In this document: piece after piece, positions 22,800 to 33,090 of the stretch
How positions within the stretch are numbered: position 1 is the first letter of the stretch
Layout of the letters: every line of letters starts with the position of its first letter
Assembly: GCA_032871835.1 (NCBI GenBank)
Contig: CM065301.1
Location: 18,555,291-18,619,290 of the forward strand
Direction of reading: 5' to 3'
From: Dipteronia dyeriana
Lineage: Eukaryota > Streptophyta > Magnoliopsida > Sapindales > Sapindaceae
DNA length: 64,000 nt
The notes under the pieces: generated by a model
Seen by the model: the letters and a program-made list of their open reading frames with translations, nothing else
Database searches by the model: none
What the model was told of the DNA's origin: nothing
Program-made: the position numbers and the translations under genes

Positions 22800-23846
22800 G
22801 TTAACATCGGTACTACCCTTGAGCCAGGAATGAAAGAGGGCTTAATTAGGCTTCTCATAGAGTTCAATGATATTTTCGCCTGGAGTCATGCGGAGATGCC
22901 GGGGATCCCAATGATATTAGCTGCACATCGACTGGCGGTGGATCCGACCTTCAAGCTCGTCAAACAGAAAAGGTGCCACTTCAAAAATGAAAGAAATATG
23001 GCGGTTCAAGAAGAGTTGGATAAACTCACCCAGGCGGGATTCATCCGAGAAGCCTGCTAACCCGAATGGCTCGCCAATATGGTCATGGTCACGAAGGCAA
23101 ATGGGAAATGGCGCATGTGTGTGGACTACACCGACCTCAACCGGGCATGCCCGGAGGATAGTTTTTCTCTGCCAAAAATTGATCAGTTGGTCGATTCTAC
23201 CTCCGGGAACAAGCTCCTGAGTTTCATGGACACATTTTCTGGCTATAATCAGATTATGATACATCCCGCGGACCAAGAAAAGACTAGCTTCATCACTGCT
23301 CAAGGCCTGTACTGCTACAAGGTGATGCCTTTCGGGCTAAAAAACGCTGGAGCTACTTACCAGCGGTTAGTCAACCATTTGTTCAAGCCCGAAATTGGAA
23401 GGTCGATGGAGGTATATATTGACGATATGATCACTAAATCTTTGACCTCGGAAGGCCACTTGGACCACCTTCTTAGGACCTTCGTGATTCAAAGGGAAAA
23501 TCAGATGAGATTGAATCCTTCTAAAAGCGTCTTTGGTAAAACTGCAGGGAAGTTTCTAGGCTTCATGGTCCATGAGAGAGGCATAGAGGCTAACCCAGAA
23601 AAAATCATGGCTATCCTGGATCTAGAATCCCCCGCATCTCTTAAGCAGGTTCAATCCTTGGCCGGTCAGGTAGCGGCGCTCAACAGGTTCATCTCCCGGT
23701 CTACCGATAAGTGTCTACCATTCTTCAAAGCTATCAAGCAGGGAAGAAACATGAAGTGGGATCAAGAGAGTGAACAAGCTTTCCAAGCATTGAAAAGATA
23801 CCTAACAAGCCCTTCACTGCTGGTCAAGCCAAATCTTGGAGAATAA
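22800..23846 (+). pseudogene. B1 reverse transcriptase
   Basis: Same frame as gag. Motifs in order: RMCVDYTDLNRACP (23113), FMDTFSGYNQIMIHPADQEK (23224), YKVMPFGLKNAGATYQR (23317), and the catalytic VYIDDM with YIDD at 23415-23426, followed by GKFLGFMVHERGIEANPEK. These are the standard Ty3/gypsy RT motifs. Stops are TAA at 23058 (TAC in B2) and TAA at 23844. The RT would copy the genomic RNA within the particle. Confidence 0.9.
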
Positions 23847-24365
23847 CCCCAAATATACTTGGCCGTTTCAGAAACTGCTGTAAGTGGGGCCTTTGGTCAA
23901 GGAATGCAGGGATAGGATCCAGCGACCTATCTACTATGTGAGCCACGCTCTAACCAAGCTCGAAAAAAACTATACTTTGCTGGAAAAGCGCGCTTATGCA
24001 TAAGTGACTTCGGTAAGGAAACGCCGTCCTTACTTTCATGCTCATTCAATAGCAGTGGTGACAGACCAACCCTCCGTCAGTTCTTGCAAAGGCCGGATGT
24101 TTTTAGAAGGCTGGTTCTATGGGCCCTAGAGCTTACCCAGTTCGATTTAAAGTATAAGCCTAAGACCACGATAAAATCTCAAGCACTAGCGGACTTTGTA
24201 GCCGAGCTTTCAGTACCTTCAGATTAGGCAACCCCAGCGATAACAGATGTCACCCTTGAGAGGATTCCAGAATCTGACAACTGTCTGGATGGCTGCGAGT
24301 CATGGACTCTCTACACTGACGGAGCTTCTGGGTAGTCCGGGGGTGGAGCAGGCATAGTCCTCATC
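23740..24365 (+). pseudogene. B1 first RNase H and truncated second RNase H
   Basis: The RT-linked RNase H begins around MKWDQESEQAFQALKRYL (23752) and continues past 23846 in shifted frames (YYVSHALTKLEKNYTLLEK from about 23931; later FDLKYKPKTTIKSQALADF). A second, separate RNase H begins with SWTLYTDGAS (about 24298-24330), where Asp is the first catalytic residue, but is cut off after GGAGIVLID at 24365. A second RNase H after the first is a known feature of the Tat lineage. The remainder and almost all of integrase were deleted. Confidence 0.75.
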
Positions 24366-24416
24366 GACCATACTTGGAATACGGATCACCTAAGGAAATT
24401 CTACCCTTGAACAGGG
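24359..24416 (+). other. Deletion junction and tail of the B1 integrase
   Basis: CTCATCGAC at the RNase H side passes straight into CATACTTGGAATACGG and HLRKFYP-coding sequence, which in B2 lies 1609 bp further on. In B2 the same 10 bases, CTCATCGACA, stand at 34579-34588 and 36188-36197. The deletion therefore joined two copies of a 10-bp repeat and kept one (with A to C at the last base). Confidence 0.85.
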
Positions 24417-25015
24417 GACTTAGGAGCAGGCAACCTCCGACTCGCTTCTTTTTATTTTTTGACAGTATTGTACTCCATCTTCCATATCAATAAAGCTCTC
24501 ATGTTTTCTTGTTTACTCCATCTTTGACTATGTTCTACAATGATTTGGGTCTACATGGAAAGTTTCGACATTATCGCCTCAAGACCAGGGGTAAGCGGGG
24601 AAGCCCCCTCGCTGCTTCTGATACCTCGCCATGGCCCCACCCCTGCCAAAAAGGGTCTGAGTGTAAGAGCATAGTTGCCATCCAGATCTCGAGACCAGGA
24701 AATAGCTAGATAGAGCTCCTGATGCCTTGGTCAGGATACCACCCCCAAGAAGGGTCTGAGTGTAAGAGCATAGTTGCCATCCAGATCTCAAGACTAGGAA
24801 ATAGCTAGATAGCGCTCCTGATGCCTTGGTCGAGCTACCACCCCCAAGAAGGATCTGAGTGTAAGAGCATAGTTGCCATCCGGATCTCGAGACCAGGAAA
24901 TAGCTAGATAGCCCTCCTGATGCCTTGGTCGGGCTACCACCCCTAAGAAGAATCTGAGTGAAAGAGCATAGTTGCCATCCAGACAAGGAAATAGCTAGAT
25001 AGCTCTCATGATGCC
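24417..25015 (+). repeat. B1 3' transcribed tail and 99-bp array (about 4-5 units)
   Basis: A pyrimidine-rich spacer with CAATAAAGCTCTC (24488) is followed by the lead-in CTCAAGACCAGGGGTAAG. Array units follow, with the GATGCCTTGGTC motif near 24719, 24818, 24917 and 25008 (99, 99 and 91 bp apart). The 186-residue minus-strand frame at 24579-25139 is a translation of the array. Confidence 0.9.
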
Positions 25016-25587
25016 TCGGTCGGTCTACCACTCCAAGAAAGAATCGAGCTTGAAAGCCCGGAAGCCATCCTGATCCCGAGCCTAAGAATTGACTAAAAAA
25101 TTCTCCACTTAATGTTCTACTCGGGCTACAACCTCCCAAAAGGGATCGGGGATGGAGGGCTCGACTTACTTAAACTATAAATGCTCCTGTTATTTTACTA
25201 GCTCTCCTTGATAAGGGTTACTTACTACAGCCAACCCACAATCAAACAAGGGGACTATCAACTGAAGAAGTGGAGCTAGGGTTCCATTGGTATAGGGGCT
25301 CAATGCCAATAACTTGTTTTTCTTATCTTAATTTTTCCCAAAGATAGCTCGCTTCGATATAGAAGCTGGATGATCAAACAAGTACATGGAAGCAAGATTT
25401 AGATCTGAGATTAAACTTTTATTATCAAGTAAGGCAGCCTATCCCCGAATAAGGCTACTACAAGCAAAGGGGGCCCAATCCTTAGTTCCAGGCTACAAAG
25501 GAAAAATAATAAGAGATCAAACACAGTTGAAGATTGGATGCCGACCCCTTTGTCCGGTCATTCAATATAAATCACATAGAAGAGAAC
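25016..25587 (+). other. B1 region between array and antisense gene
   Basis: No gene is seen. It is collinear with 12501-13053 in B0. On the minus strand it is the presumed 3' untranslated part of the antisense gene. Confidence 0.5.
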
Positions 25588-28174
25588 TCAAGCTTCTTCA
25601 TCTTCCTGAGGGCCTTCAGCTTCCTCCTCCATAGAATGGACCTTTCACCCTGCTCCTTTCTCCAGTCGTGACTCATCCTTATCTGCTGCATCCATCATTT
25701 CCGCCACTTCTTCCTGGGGATCAGCCCCGGCCGCCTCCAGGTCAACAGGATCTTCCGCTACAATTTCATTAATCACCGCCATAACTTCAGGAGGAATAGT
25801 TGTATCAAGAAGGCTGGTTGAGACTCAGGCACGGTCCCGCCTTCTGTTGACCCCATTTCTGAGAGCACTGTGGGAAGATCTCTGGCTTCTGCGAGGCCAC
25901 TGTCTAGTTCCTCGTTATGAACCTTATCCGAGGATTCACCTGGACCAGATGCTGGAAAGGCTGGAACATAAGGGGGCGGATTTGGCACCTCAAACTGCTT
26001 CTCAGCTTCTTCTCCGGAAGGACCTGCTCCATCAGCCCTCAACATGACCTCCGCTCTATCGTAACCGGTAAAACTAGAGAGATCGAATGGAGGGGGAAGA
26101 GCCCCTGCAACCTGATTGGAGGCATAAAAGTACTCCTCGCTAAAAGAAGCTTCCACTTCGACTTGGAGCTGGGTAATTCGAGCTTGCAAGGTTTGGTTCT
26201 TAGCATTTAGGGTCTTCGCCTCTCCCCTCTAGTCATCCCGATAGCTGGCCCGCCGCTTAGACTGGAGAGTCTCCTGATCAAAAGCCCGCTTCAGCCTCTC
26301 ATTATCACATTGAAGCTCAGCTAGCTGCGTCTCCATTCCCTGTTGGCTGGAGGTCATCTTTTGGACCAGAGTCTGAGCCCGCTCAAGCAACCTAATGGCT
26401 CATTCAGCTTCAGTCTCAGCCTTGGCTGCCCGATCAAGGAGGAAGGCTACCTGATACCCCATGGCCACCTAAAACTTGAAAGCCTGCAAAGGAAAATCAG
26501 GTTAGAAAATGACAAGTCAAGAGGATCAAAGAAGAAGTAAAAGAGATAATTACCTCAGCTAAAAGAGCAGACCATTTGGTGCTCAAGATATCCACGGGCA
26601 TCGCGGTCATCTTAGAATGCCCGTCGCCTAGTCAAGATGCCACAAATTGCTTTAGAACCTCGTCCTGACCCGCCGAGCTCGATTACTGGTACGGACAAGA
26701 AAGGGCAACCTTTGAAAAATCGGCATCGGGCTTCCTGGGAACCTCGACTACCCGGGATACAACCGGATCTACAGAAAGGGGTAGCGGGACTCGGGGGGCA
26801 TCATGTGGAGCAATAACTTCTGGAGGAGGGACAGGAATAGACTTATTGACGACTTGGGAAGCAGACCCTCCTCGGTTTAGAGCCTTCACAGCCCAAGATG
26901 CCAGAAGAGCCATCTTGGACTTCACTTAGGAAGGAGAGGGGGAAGGAACGAACGGGGCAGCTACCTTAGTGGTTGACCCCCCCCCCCCCCCCCCTTCTTC
27001 GAAACAGTCGGAAGAGCTCCTGGGGACACGATCTGGAAGGAAAATGAGGTATCCCAGCTTGTCGGGCTTCGCAAGAAGTTGGAGCAACAACAGACACTGT
27101 TAGAGAAAAGAGTCAAGATCATCAGAACTGATCCCCCCAACAATAAAAAAAGAAGAAAAAACAAGAATAGATCGAGATACTTACGAGGGGTAGCACCGGA
27201 TATCCGCAGGTACCTGTTGACCCAGCAGGGATCGAAGGGGTCGGCGGTCGTAAAATTAGATTCAAATAGTTCCGAGCTAGGATGGTCTTCAGTATGGCTT
27301 CAGACTCATCGGGCAAGGAATCCTGACCCTAAGTGGATTTGTCACTATAAGCCGTAGGAACCTCGAGCACATGCCCGCCGACAAAGACGGAGCTTTCCCA
27401 GTCTCCTCCTGCCAGTACCCACTCTTCCTTCCAAGCGGGGTCTTTCTTTGAAGCCCCAGAGACGATAAAATTGAGCCTATTCTTAGCCTTGGCATAGAAT
27501 TGGCATCGTGGAACTCCTGCCAAGCTACCAATCTGCAAAAGGAAGGCGATCTCCTCAGCCCCGGGCTCCCTAGTTACGCCGCTAAGCTCGCATTGCTCCC
27601 TCTACAATACCAGGAAGCAGATTAGATGCCTATAAAAGCCAGGCGTCAGTTGAAGCAGAGCCAGCTGGAGAGCATTGAGAGCTCGCCGAATGGTGGGGTG
27701 AAGAGGGAGTCTCACCCCGCTCTCAAAAGCTGCGACGTGGACAGGGAGCACGCCTTTGGGTGGGCTAAAAACAGCGTAGTTTCGGTGGGGGACAGTCAGA
27801 GAAACGGTATCAGAAATACCATACATATCCCGTAGATGGCCGATCGAATGAGGGTCTACAATAGAGTCAGAGATGATCCTGGGTTCAAAAGGAAGGGTTA
27901 TCGCTGGAGGAAGCTCTGCCACTATGACTTGAGCCCTCACAACCGTATCTAACCTCTCCCTGACGTCAGAGTCTTCGTCGACTAGGTTCAGAAGATTGTC
28001 AGGCCGGTTTAAAAAGCCAGAACCGATAGAAGCAATCCTGTTAGAGCGGCGGCCCTGGCAGATCTAGGAGGATTCCTCGTCACTTGAAATCCCTCGCACC
28101 CGCTTAAGAGGAGCTAGGTTAGGGCCCCCGGAGCCCTCCACCAAGGAATCAACACTATCTGTGGAAGTCGACAT
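25588..28174 (-). pseudogene. Family B antisense gene, copy in B1 (best preserved)
   Basis: ATG at 28174 and TGA at 25588, about 2.59 kb. The N-terminus includes APLKRVRGISSDEESS. The central domain includes GISDTVSLTVPHRNYAVFSP (about 27835-27750), PLHPTIRRALNALQLALLQL, CFLVL and REPGAEEIAFLLQIGSLAGV, KNRLNF and ARNYLNL, and looks like the plant gypsy-type transposon domain Transposase_28. The C-terminal half is coiled-coil-like (ARITQLQVEVEASFSEEYFY) and ends in an acidic tail (MEEEAEGPQEDEEA). Two introns fit: 27184-27097 (GTAAGTATC...TCTAACAG, 88 bp) and 26553-26484 (GTAATTATC...TTTGCAG, 70 bp). A TAG replaces Trp near 27587 (TGG in B2), and a C18 run lies at 26977-26994. It overlaps no sense ORF. 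Its role is unknown. Confidence 0.75.
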
Positions 28175-28511
28175 TGATGGGAAAAACAGATGAGAAAGCA
28201 AGTGGAAGATTTCGGCAGAGAAAACAATGAAGAAGAAATTTAAAAGTCTGAGATTTGAGGAAGTATGAAGAAAGTGACGAACAGGCCGGGCTTAAATAGA
28301 GGTCTATAGGCAATATCCTCGGGAAGATCACCATCGTATTGCAGTCGTTTTTCTTCGAATAACACTCAGTTTCAAATTCAAAATGTTGGGTAATTAATGT
28401 GAAAATTTCACTCTCATTAATTATCTTTATGGCGAAAAACTTTCTCAATTAAACAAGGAATCTTACTCCAACCCCAACTCTACCACAGGTGTTCAAGTCA
28501 GAGGGGACTTC
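28175..28511 (-). promoter_or_regulatory. B1 antisense promoter region and polypurine region
   Basis: On the minus strand CTATTTAAGC (complement of 28290-28299) is a TATA-like box about 120 bp from the antisense ATG. The flanking text (GATATCCTCGGGAAGATCACC-like) is conserved in three copies. On the plus strand GTTCAAGTCAGAGGGGAC ends the internal region just before the 3' LTR. Confidence 0.55.
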
Positions 28512-29608
28512 TGTTAATAGGGAAATTTGTCCAGGGATCAGAGAGGAATTTTCCACCTACAATTAACACTCATGAAGCCCAAAAAAACCGTAAAGCCACC
28601 CCGTAGGAGCAGGGAAGGCCGGTTTGGATTCAAAGTTACCAGAAGACAAGCCAAGCGCGACAGGGACGAGCCCCCACAAGAGCACTGGAACCCAGGCTTC
28701 TCCAGGCCATCTATCGGAAAACCTCGTCTCTAAGGTCGAGCTCCACATCCACCCCGTAAATGCTAGGGGAGGTCTCCCAGCTCAAGAGACATTTGAAAGA
28801 AGGACATTGTCTTTGCTGGGCAAAAAGGAGGAATCACGCCTAAGTCTGCATTACCCCAGCTACCTTCCATGAGGGTCTACAAGAACACCTCAGGCCCCTA
28901 CGGGTCAAGGAAAATCCATCTTATGCTTCCAGTAACAGAGCCAGAGCACGGGCCTACCTCGCTCTACGGGGCAATAGGCGGCTGGCAGGATGACCTCCAT
29001 GAAGATTCATGGCACGAGTGCACACGAGATCGTGTCTACGAAATGTTCACATGCACATCAAGAGTATAATTCAAATAGGGCGACAAACTTATCTTTGTCA
29101 ACCATATCATCGAATCCGAAAATAATTCAAATTCAAATGACAAATCTCGCCCGATAAGAAGAGAACTGATTCATGGGATCACGGCAAAGTATTTACGAAA
29201 TTGAAACCTACTTGGACGATATTTATAGATGAACACAGACAGAGAAAAAGAGAAAGAACAACTGAGATAGATCTAGCGACATACAGAAAATCATAAACAA
29301 CAGATATACACCTAGAAAGAAGGCCTAAATTCTGATTTCAGAACACGGTCACCTTCGTCTCCACTATTCGATAGGCACCGAGTTGCCACCACCCTACTCC
29401 TCCGATAGATTGTGAGCAAACAAGAGAGTTATTTATATCTTAAAGCAATATATCAATAATACAGCTCCCATTTACTGTTATTGCCACCCGTCTCTCCCTC
29501 TTAAACAGGTCGGGAACCAACGGTACCGACCCCGACCACCGCTTTCGTGGTAATGGTCTTAAGGGTGTTAACTGGAATTTCTCATCTCGAGTAAATTTCC
29601 CGTCAACA
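28512..29608 (+). mobile_element. B1 3' LTR
   Basis: 1097 bp from TGTTAATAGGGAAATTTG to TTCCCGTCAACA. It is followed by GTTGT, which is the B1 target duplication and at the same time holds the first three bases of the B2 LTR. Confidence 0.9.
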
Positions 29609-29610
29609 GT

Positions 29611-30785
29611 TGTTAATAGTGAAATTTGGCCAGGGGTCAAAGAGAAATTTTTCACTTTCTCGCCACAAGTCGAAACCCATAATCGACAATCAAGAAGCCC
29701 GGAAAGACCATAAAGCCACACTACATGAGAAGGGAAGGTCGTCTCGGCTTCAAAACTACCAGCAAACAAGCTAGGGGTGACCAAGACAAGCCCCCACAAG
29801 AGTACTGGAACTCGGGCTTCTTCAGGTCATCTATCGGGGAACATCAGCACTAAGGTCGAGCTCTACAACCGCCCCGTGAATGCCAAGGGATGTCTTCAAG
29901 CTCAAAAGACATTCGAGAGAAGCCCGCCAACCACTCCAGAAGCCTGTTGTCCTTGCTGGATATAAAGGAAGAATCACGCCTAAATCTACACTACCCCGGC
30001 TATCTCCTAAGAATGTCTACAAGAACACGTCAAGCCCCCAAGGGAAAGGGAAAATCCATCTCAAGCTTTTAAGAACAGAGTCGGAGCAGGGATCTACCTC
30101 GCTCTACAGGGCAACAGGCATCTGGTTGGGTGACCTCCAAGAAAAACCATGCCGCGATAACATACAAGATCATTTCTAGAAGATAACCATCATTAATCCT
30201 GTATACGTGCGTACCAAGAGTTTGATTCCAAAAAGGAAACAAACTCATTCACGTTAATTGTTTCCGCTATTTATTCGGGGTCAACAAATTTTAAATGTAA
30301 GATCCCGCCTGATAAGGAGGAAACGGATTCAAAGGATCGTGGCAGATTATCAGCAATTTCATACTGACCTTGACCATGTATAAATAGAGCCAAGCACGAT
30401 AACCACATGGGGATATAAAGAAAATATATATAGAGGACATACACAGAGAAAGATAGCAACAGAGAGAAGAGAGAATGAAAAGAAGAGGGGAAGGCCTAAA
30501 TTCTGTATACAAAACACAAACACCTTCGTTTCCACTATTCGACAGGCACAGAGTTGCCACCACCTTACACCTGAGAGAGACTACGAGCATATAAAAGAGC
30601 GATTTGTATTTTAAAGCAATATATCAATAATAAAAGCTCATATTTACTGTTATTACGATCCTGCCTCTCGTCTATCTCTTAACAGGTCGGGAACCAACGG
30701 TACCGACCCTGGCCACAACTTTCGTGGTAGTGGTCTCGAGGGTGTTAACAAGAATTTCTCATCCAGAGTAAATTTCCCGTCAACA
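29611..30785 (+). mobile_element. B2 5' LTR
   Basis: 1175 bp from TGTTAATAGTGAAATTTGG to TTCCCGTCAACA. A clear TATA box, TATAAATAG, is at 30379-30387, with the same at 40951-40959 in the 3' LTR. A/T-rich AATAATAAAAGC near 30626 could serve 3' end formation. Near the end lies a short hairpin-forming block around GTGGTAGTGGTC. Confidence 0.9.
30379..30387 (+). promoter_or_regulatory. TATA box of the B2 LTR promoter
   Basis: TATAAATAG in the context ACCATGTATAAATAGAGCC, repeated in the 3' LTR at 40951-40959. It lies about 400 bp before the LTR end, which would place the RNA start at roughly 30410. The exact start is inferred. Confidence 0.6.
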
Positions 30786-30812
30786 CTTTCTGGCGCCATC
30801 TGTGGGAAACTC
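30786..30812 (+). other. B2 primer-binding region
   Basis: CTTTCTGGCGCCATCTGTGG directly follows the LTR. The TGGCGCC core at 30791-30797 begins with the TGG expected opposite a tRNA 3'-CCA. The primer tRNA was not identified. Confidence 0.65.
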
Positions 30813-30860
30813 TCACACCACCACCTTTACATTAGAAAAGTTTGTTATTTCATAGTAACC

Positions 30861-32430
30861 ATGAGGCTTCGCTCTTTACAGAGGCGGCAGGGCATATCGG
30901 AACAACCTTCTACTACATCGACATGAAAGATCCCTGAGGAAAGGGAGAAAATCTGGGCTCTATTGCCAGGTTCTTACCTGGCCAGCCACTATGCGGGCTC
31001 TGGATCCCCCTCTGGAAAGTCAGGTCTAGCTTGACCAACAAGCGGCAGCCTTCGTAGAAAACGTCCGCCTTCGACTACTCGCTGAAGGTATCACTATCTA
31101 ACAAGCGGGTCTTTGCAATCAAGGGGAATCAAGCAGGCTTGGGGCTAGGCAACCTGCCTTCGATCGCTTGGAACCTGCCCCTCGAAAATCAACTAGTAAC
31201 AGAGCTCCCGCCTAAGTTTAAAATGCCAGCTGACAGATTCTCTGGGACTGAAGATCCCCTGAGCCACTTAAAGAGCTTCGTTCCCCACTACACTCACGGA
31301 TTATGCCAAAACCTTTTTTAGGAAACTACCTGCTGGTAGCGTGGATTCCTTCACCAAGTTATAAACCGATTTCCGCTCACAATTCTAGAAAGTTAAGCCT
31401 CGATTGAAGGACCCGATCCATCTACAGTACGTGATCCAGGAGAGAGGGGAAACCCTCCGGGCTTATGTCGAGCGTTTCCATAAGGAAGTCATCCAGATAG
31501 GGGTTTTCACCGAGAAAGAAACCCTCGTAAACTTCAGAAGGAACTTGTGGGGGGGGGGGGGGGATTTTCCAATCTTTTGCCAAGAGACCTCCGGAAACCT
31601 ACCAAGAAGCCTATGATCGGGCTCTAGAACAGATTGAGGTCGACGAACAGCTCAAGGTCAAGATGGAACATAACGACATGAGAGCCGTAAAGCGATAAAA
31701 GAATGAAGCTTTCAGACCCGAGCAAACTCAGAAAAACAAGAACAAACCTCCTAATAAATCGACATACGGCTTCCCCCTTCCTCAACCCATATCGAAAAGG
31801 TATCCAGATAAACGAGCTCCTCCTCAAGCATTACCACTTCCCAGGACAGTGGCCTCTATAGCTCACGATGAGAAGGGGTACGACTATTACACTCCCTTAA
31901 ATGCATCCCAAGAAAAAGTCTACCTCACCATTCGGAACAAGGGTTTGTTACAGAAGTCCGCTCCAATGAAAGCCCCGGTCGATAAGAGAAATCGTTATAA
32001 ATATTGCTACTTTCACGAGGACATTGGGCACAACACTTCAGAATGCTACAACCTGCGGAACCAGATTGAGGCTTTGATAAGGGGAGGATGCTTGATAGAA
32101 CTCTTACAACAAGTCAGGGAAAACATTCAGACAGGAAGGAAGGTGCAAGTCGAGATCCGAGAACATGCTGAGAAAAGGAAGAGAGAGCAGGAGGACCTGA
32201 TGCAACAGATTCAGATAATACATACTATCAGCAGGGGGCCCACTCTGGCTGGCACCTCCAAAAGTTTTAGGAAAAACCATGCGAGGTAGGTCCCTCGTAG
32301 GGACGAGGGGCGGGATACCAGAGACCGACCAATCCCTCACAGCTGTCACAGATCATCTCCACCGAAGCAGATGTCTATAACACTGTGCAGCCTCATGATT
32401 ACCCCATGGTTATCACGGTATAAATTGCCA
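30861..32430 (+). pseudogene. B2 gag
   Basis: ATG at 30861 (MRLRSLQRRQG). Compared with B1, about 428 bp are missing at 31201-31205, where AGAGC is the single remaining copy of a 5-bp repeat found at both ends of the missing piece in B1 (20475-20479 and 20903-20907). A further short loss of about 50 bp lies near 31280, and a G15 run (31549-31563) replaces GGG. Recognisable parts are LQYVIQERGETLRAYVERFH (31423) and the knuckle CYFHEDIGHNTSEC (32005-32046). Also present are a TAA near 31696, a TAG near 32287 and a 13-bp loss near 32320. It cannot make an intact protein. Confidence 0.85.
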
Positions 32431-33090
32431 ACTTCATGGTGCACCGTGTGCTTTTCGACACAGGTAGCAGCGTCGACGTCCTGTTCAAAGATACCTTGGA
32501 AAAGCTAAACCTGAAGCAGTGGTGTTACAATAGTTGCACTTCTCCATTATATGGGTTCACTAGGGACTCCATCACACCCGTAAGATCAAAAATCCTACCA
32601 GTGATCCTCTCCAACAAAATATCATGATCGACTTTGTGGTGGTAGACACCCAATCTGCCTACAATGCAACATTAAGGAGGCCATTTCTATCATCCTTAAA
32701 AGGGGTCCTTTCTATTTACCATAATGTCCTGAAGTACCCGGTAGGAGACAAGGTGGGAGAAGTTTGGGGTGATCAACAAGCAGCTAGGAAATGCTACGCA
32801 GTGTCAACTAATCCAGCAGCTCTAGCAAAGCGACTCACCCAGGTGACGACTATCCAAGGTAGGATAGCCCTTACACTAAACCTGAAAGACGCGGGATCAA
32901 CCGATTGCCCTGAAGAAGGCCTCTTGGTGCCCGACATGGAAGAACATAGAAGAGAATGGGCCAGCGGCCATCCAGTGGATAGGTTAGAAGAGATTCATGT
33001 ACGACTAAGCGATCCCTCGAAGTTCGTCAAGATCGGAGCTACCCGAGCCAGGAATGAAAGAGGGTTTGATTAGCCTTCTCACAGAGTTCA
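32431..33090 (+). pseudogene. B2 aspartic protease region
   Basis: VHRVLFDTGSSVDVLFKDTL with Asp-Thr-Gly at 32457-32465, then a frame change before MIDFVVVDTQSAYNATLRRP (32624). The usual LGRP flap motif is altered to LRRP. It lies in the same order as in B1, between gag and RT. Confidence 0.85.

Larger units (their letters stand above)
18943..29608 (+). mobile_element. Family B (Ty3/gypsy, Tat lineage) element B1
   Basis: 10,666 bp: 5' LTR 18943-20059, PBS, gag-pol in one frame from ATG 20136, a large pol deletion at about 24365, 99-bp array, antisense gene on the minus strand, polypurine region, 3' LTR 28512-29608. The target duplication is GTTGT at 18938-18942 and 29609-29613. That duplicated target consists of the last two bases of the B2 target duplication (GT) plus the first three bases of the B2 LTR (TGT), so B1 entered exactly at the left edge of B2. 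Tat assignment rests on the single-frame gag-pol, CX2HX4HX4C knuckle, second RNase H start and antisense extra gene. Confidence 0.9.

Noticed and set aside
24579..25139. 186-codon minus-strand frame with Ser-Gly-Trp repeats, and similar short frames at 10315-11369
   Set aside because: They are translations of the 99-bp tandem array. The period is a multiple of 3, which keeps frames open without coding.
29606..29610. ACAGT as the left target duplication of B2
   Set aside because: It does not match AATGT at 41359. The true left copy is at 18935-18939, beyond the inserted B1.
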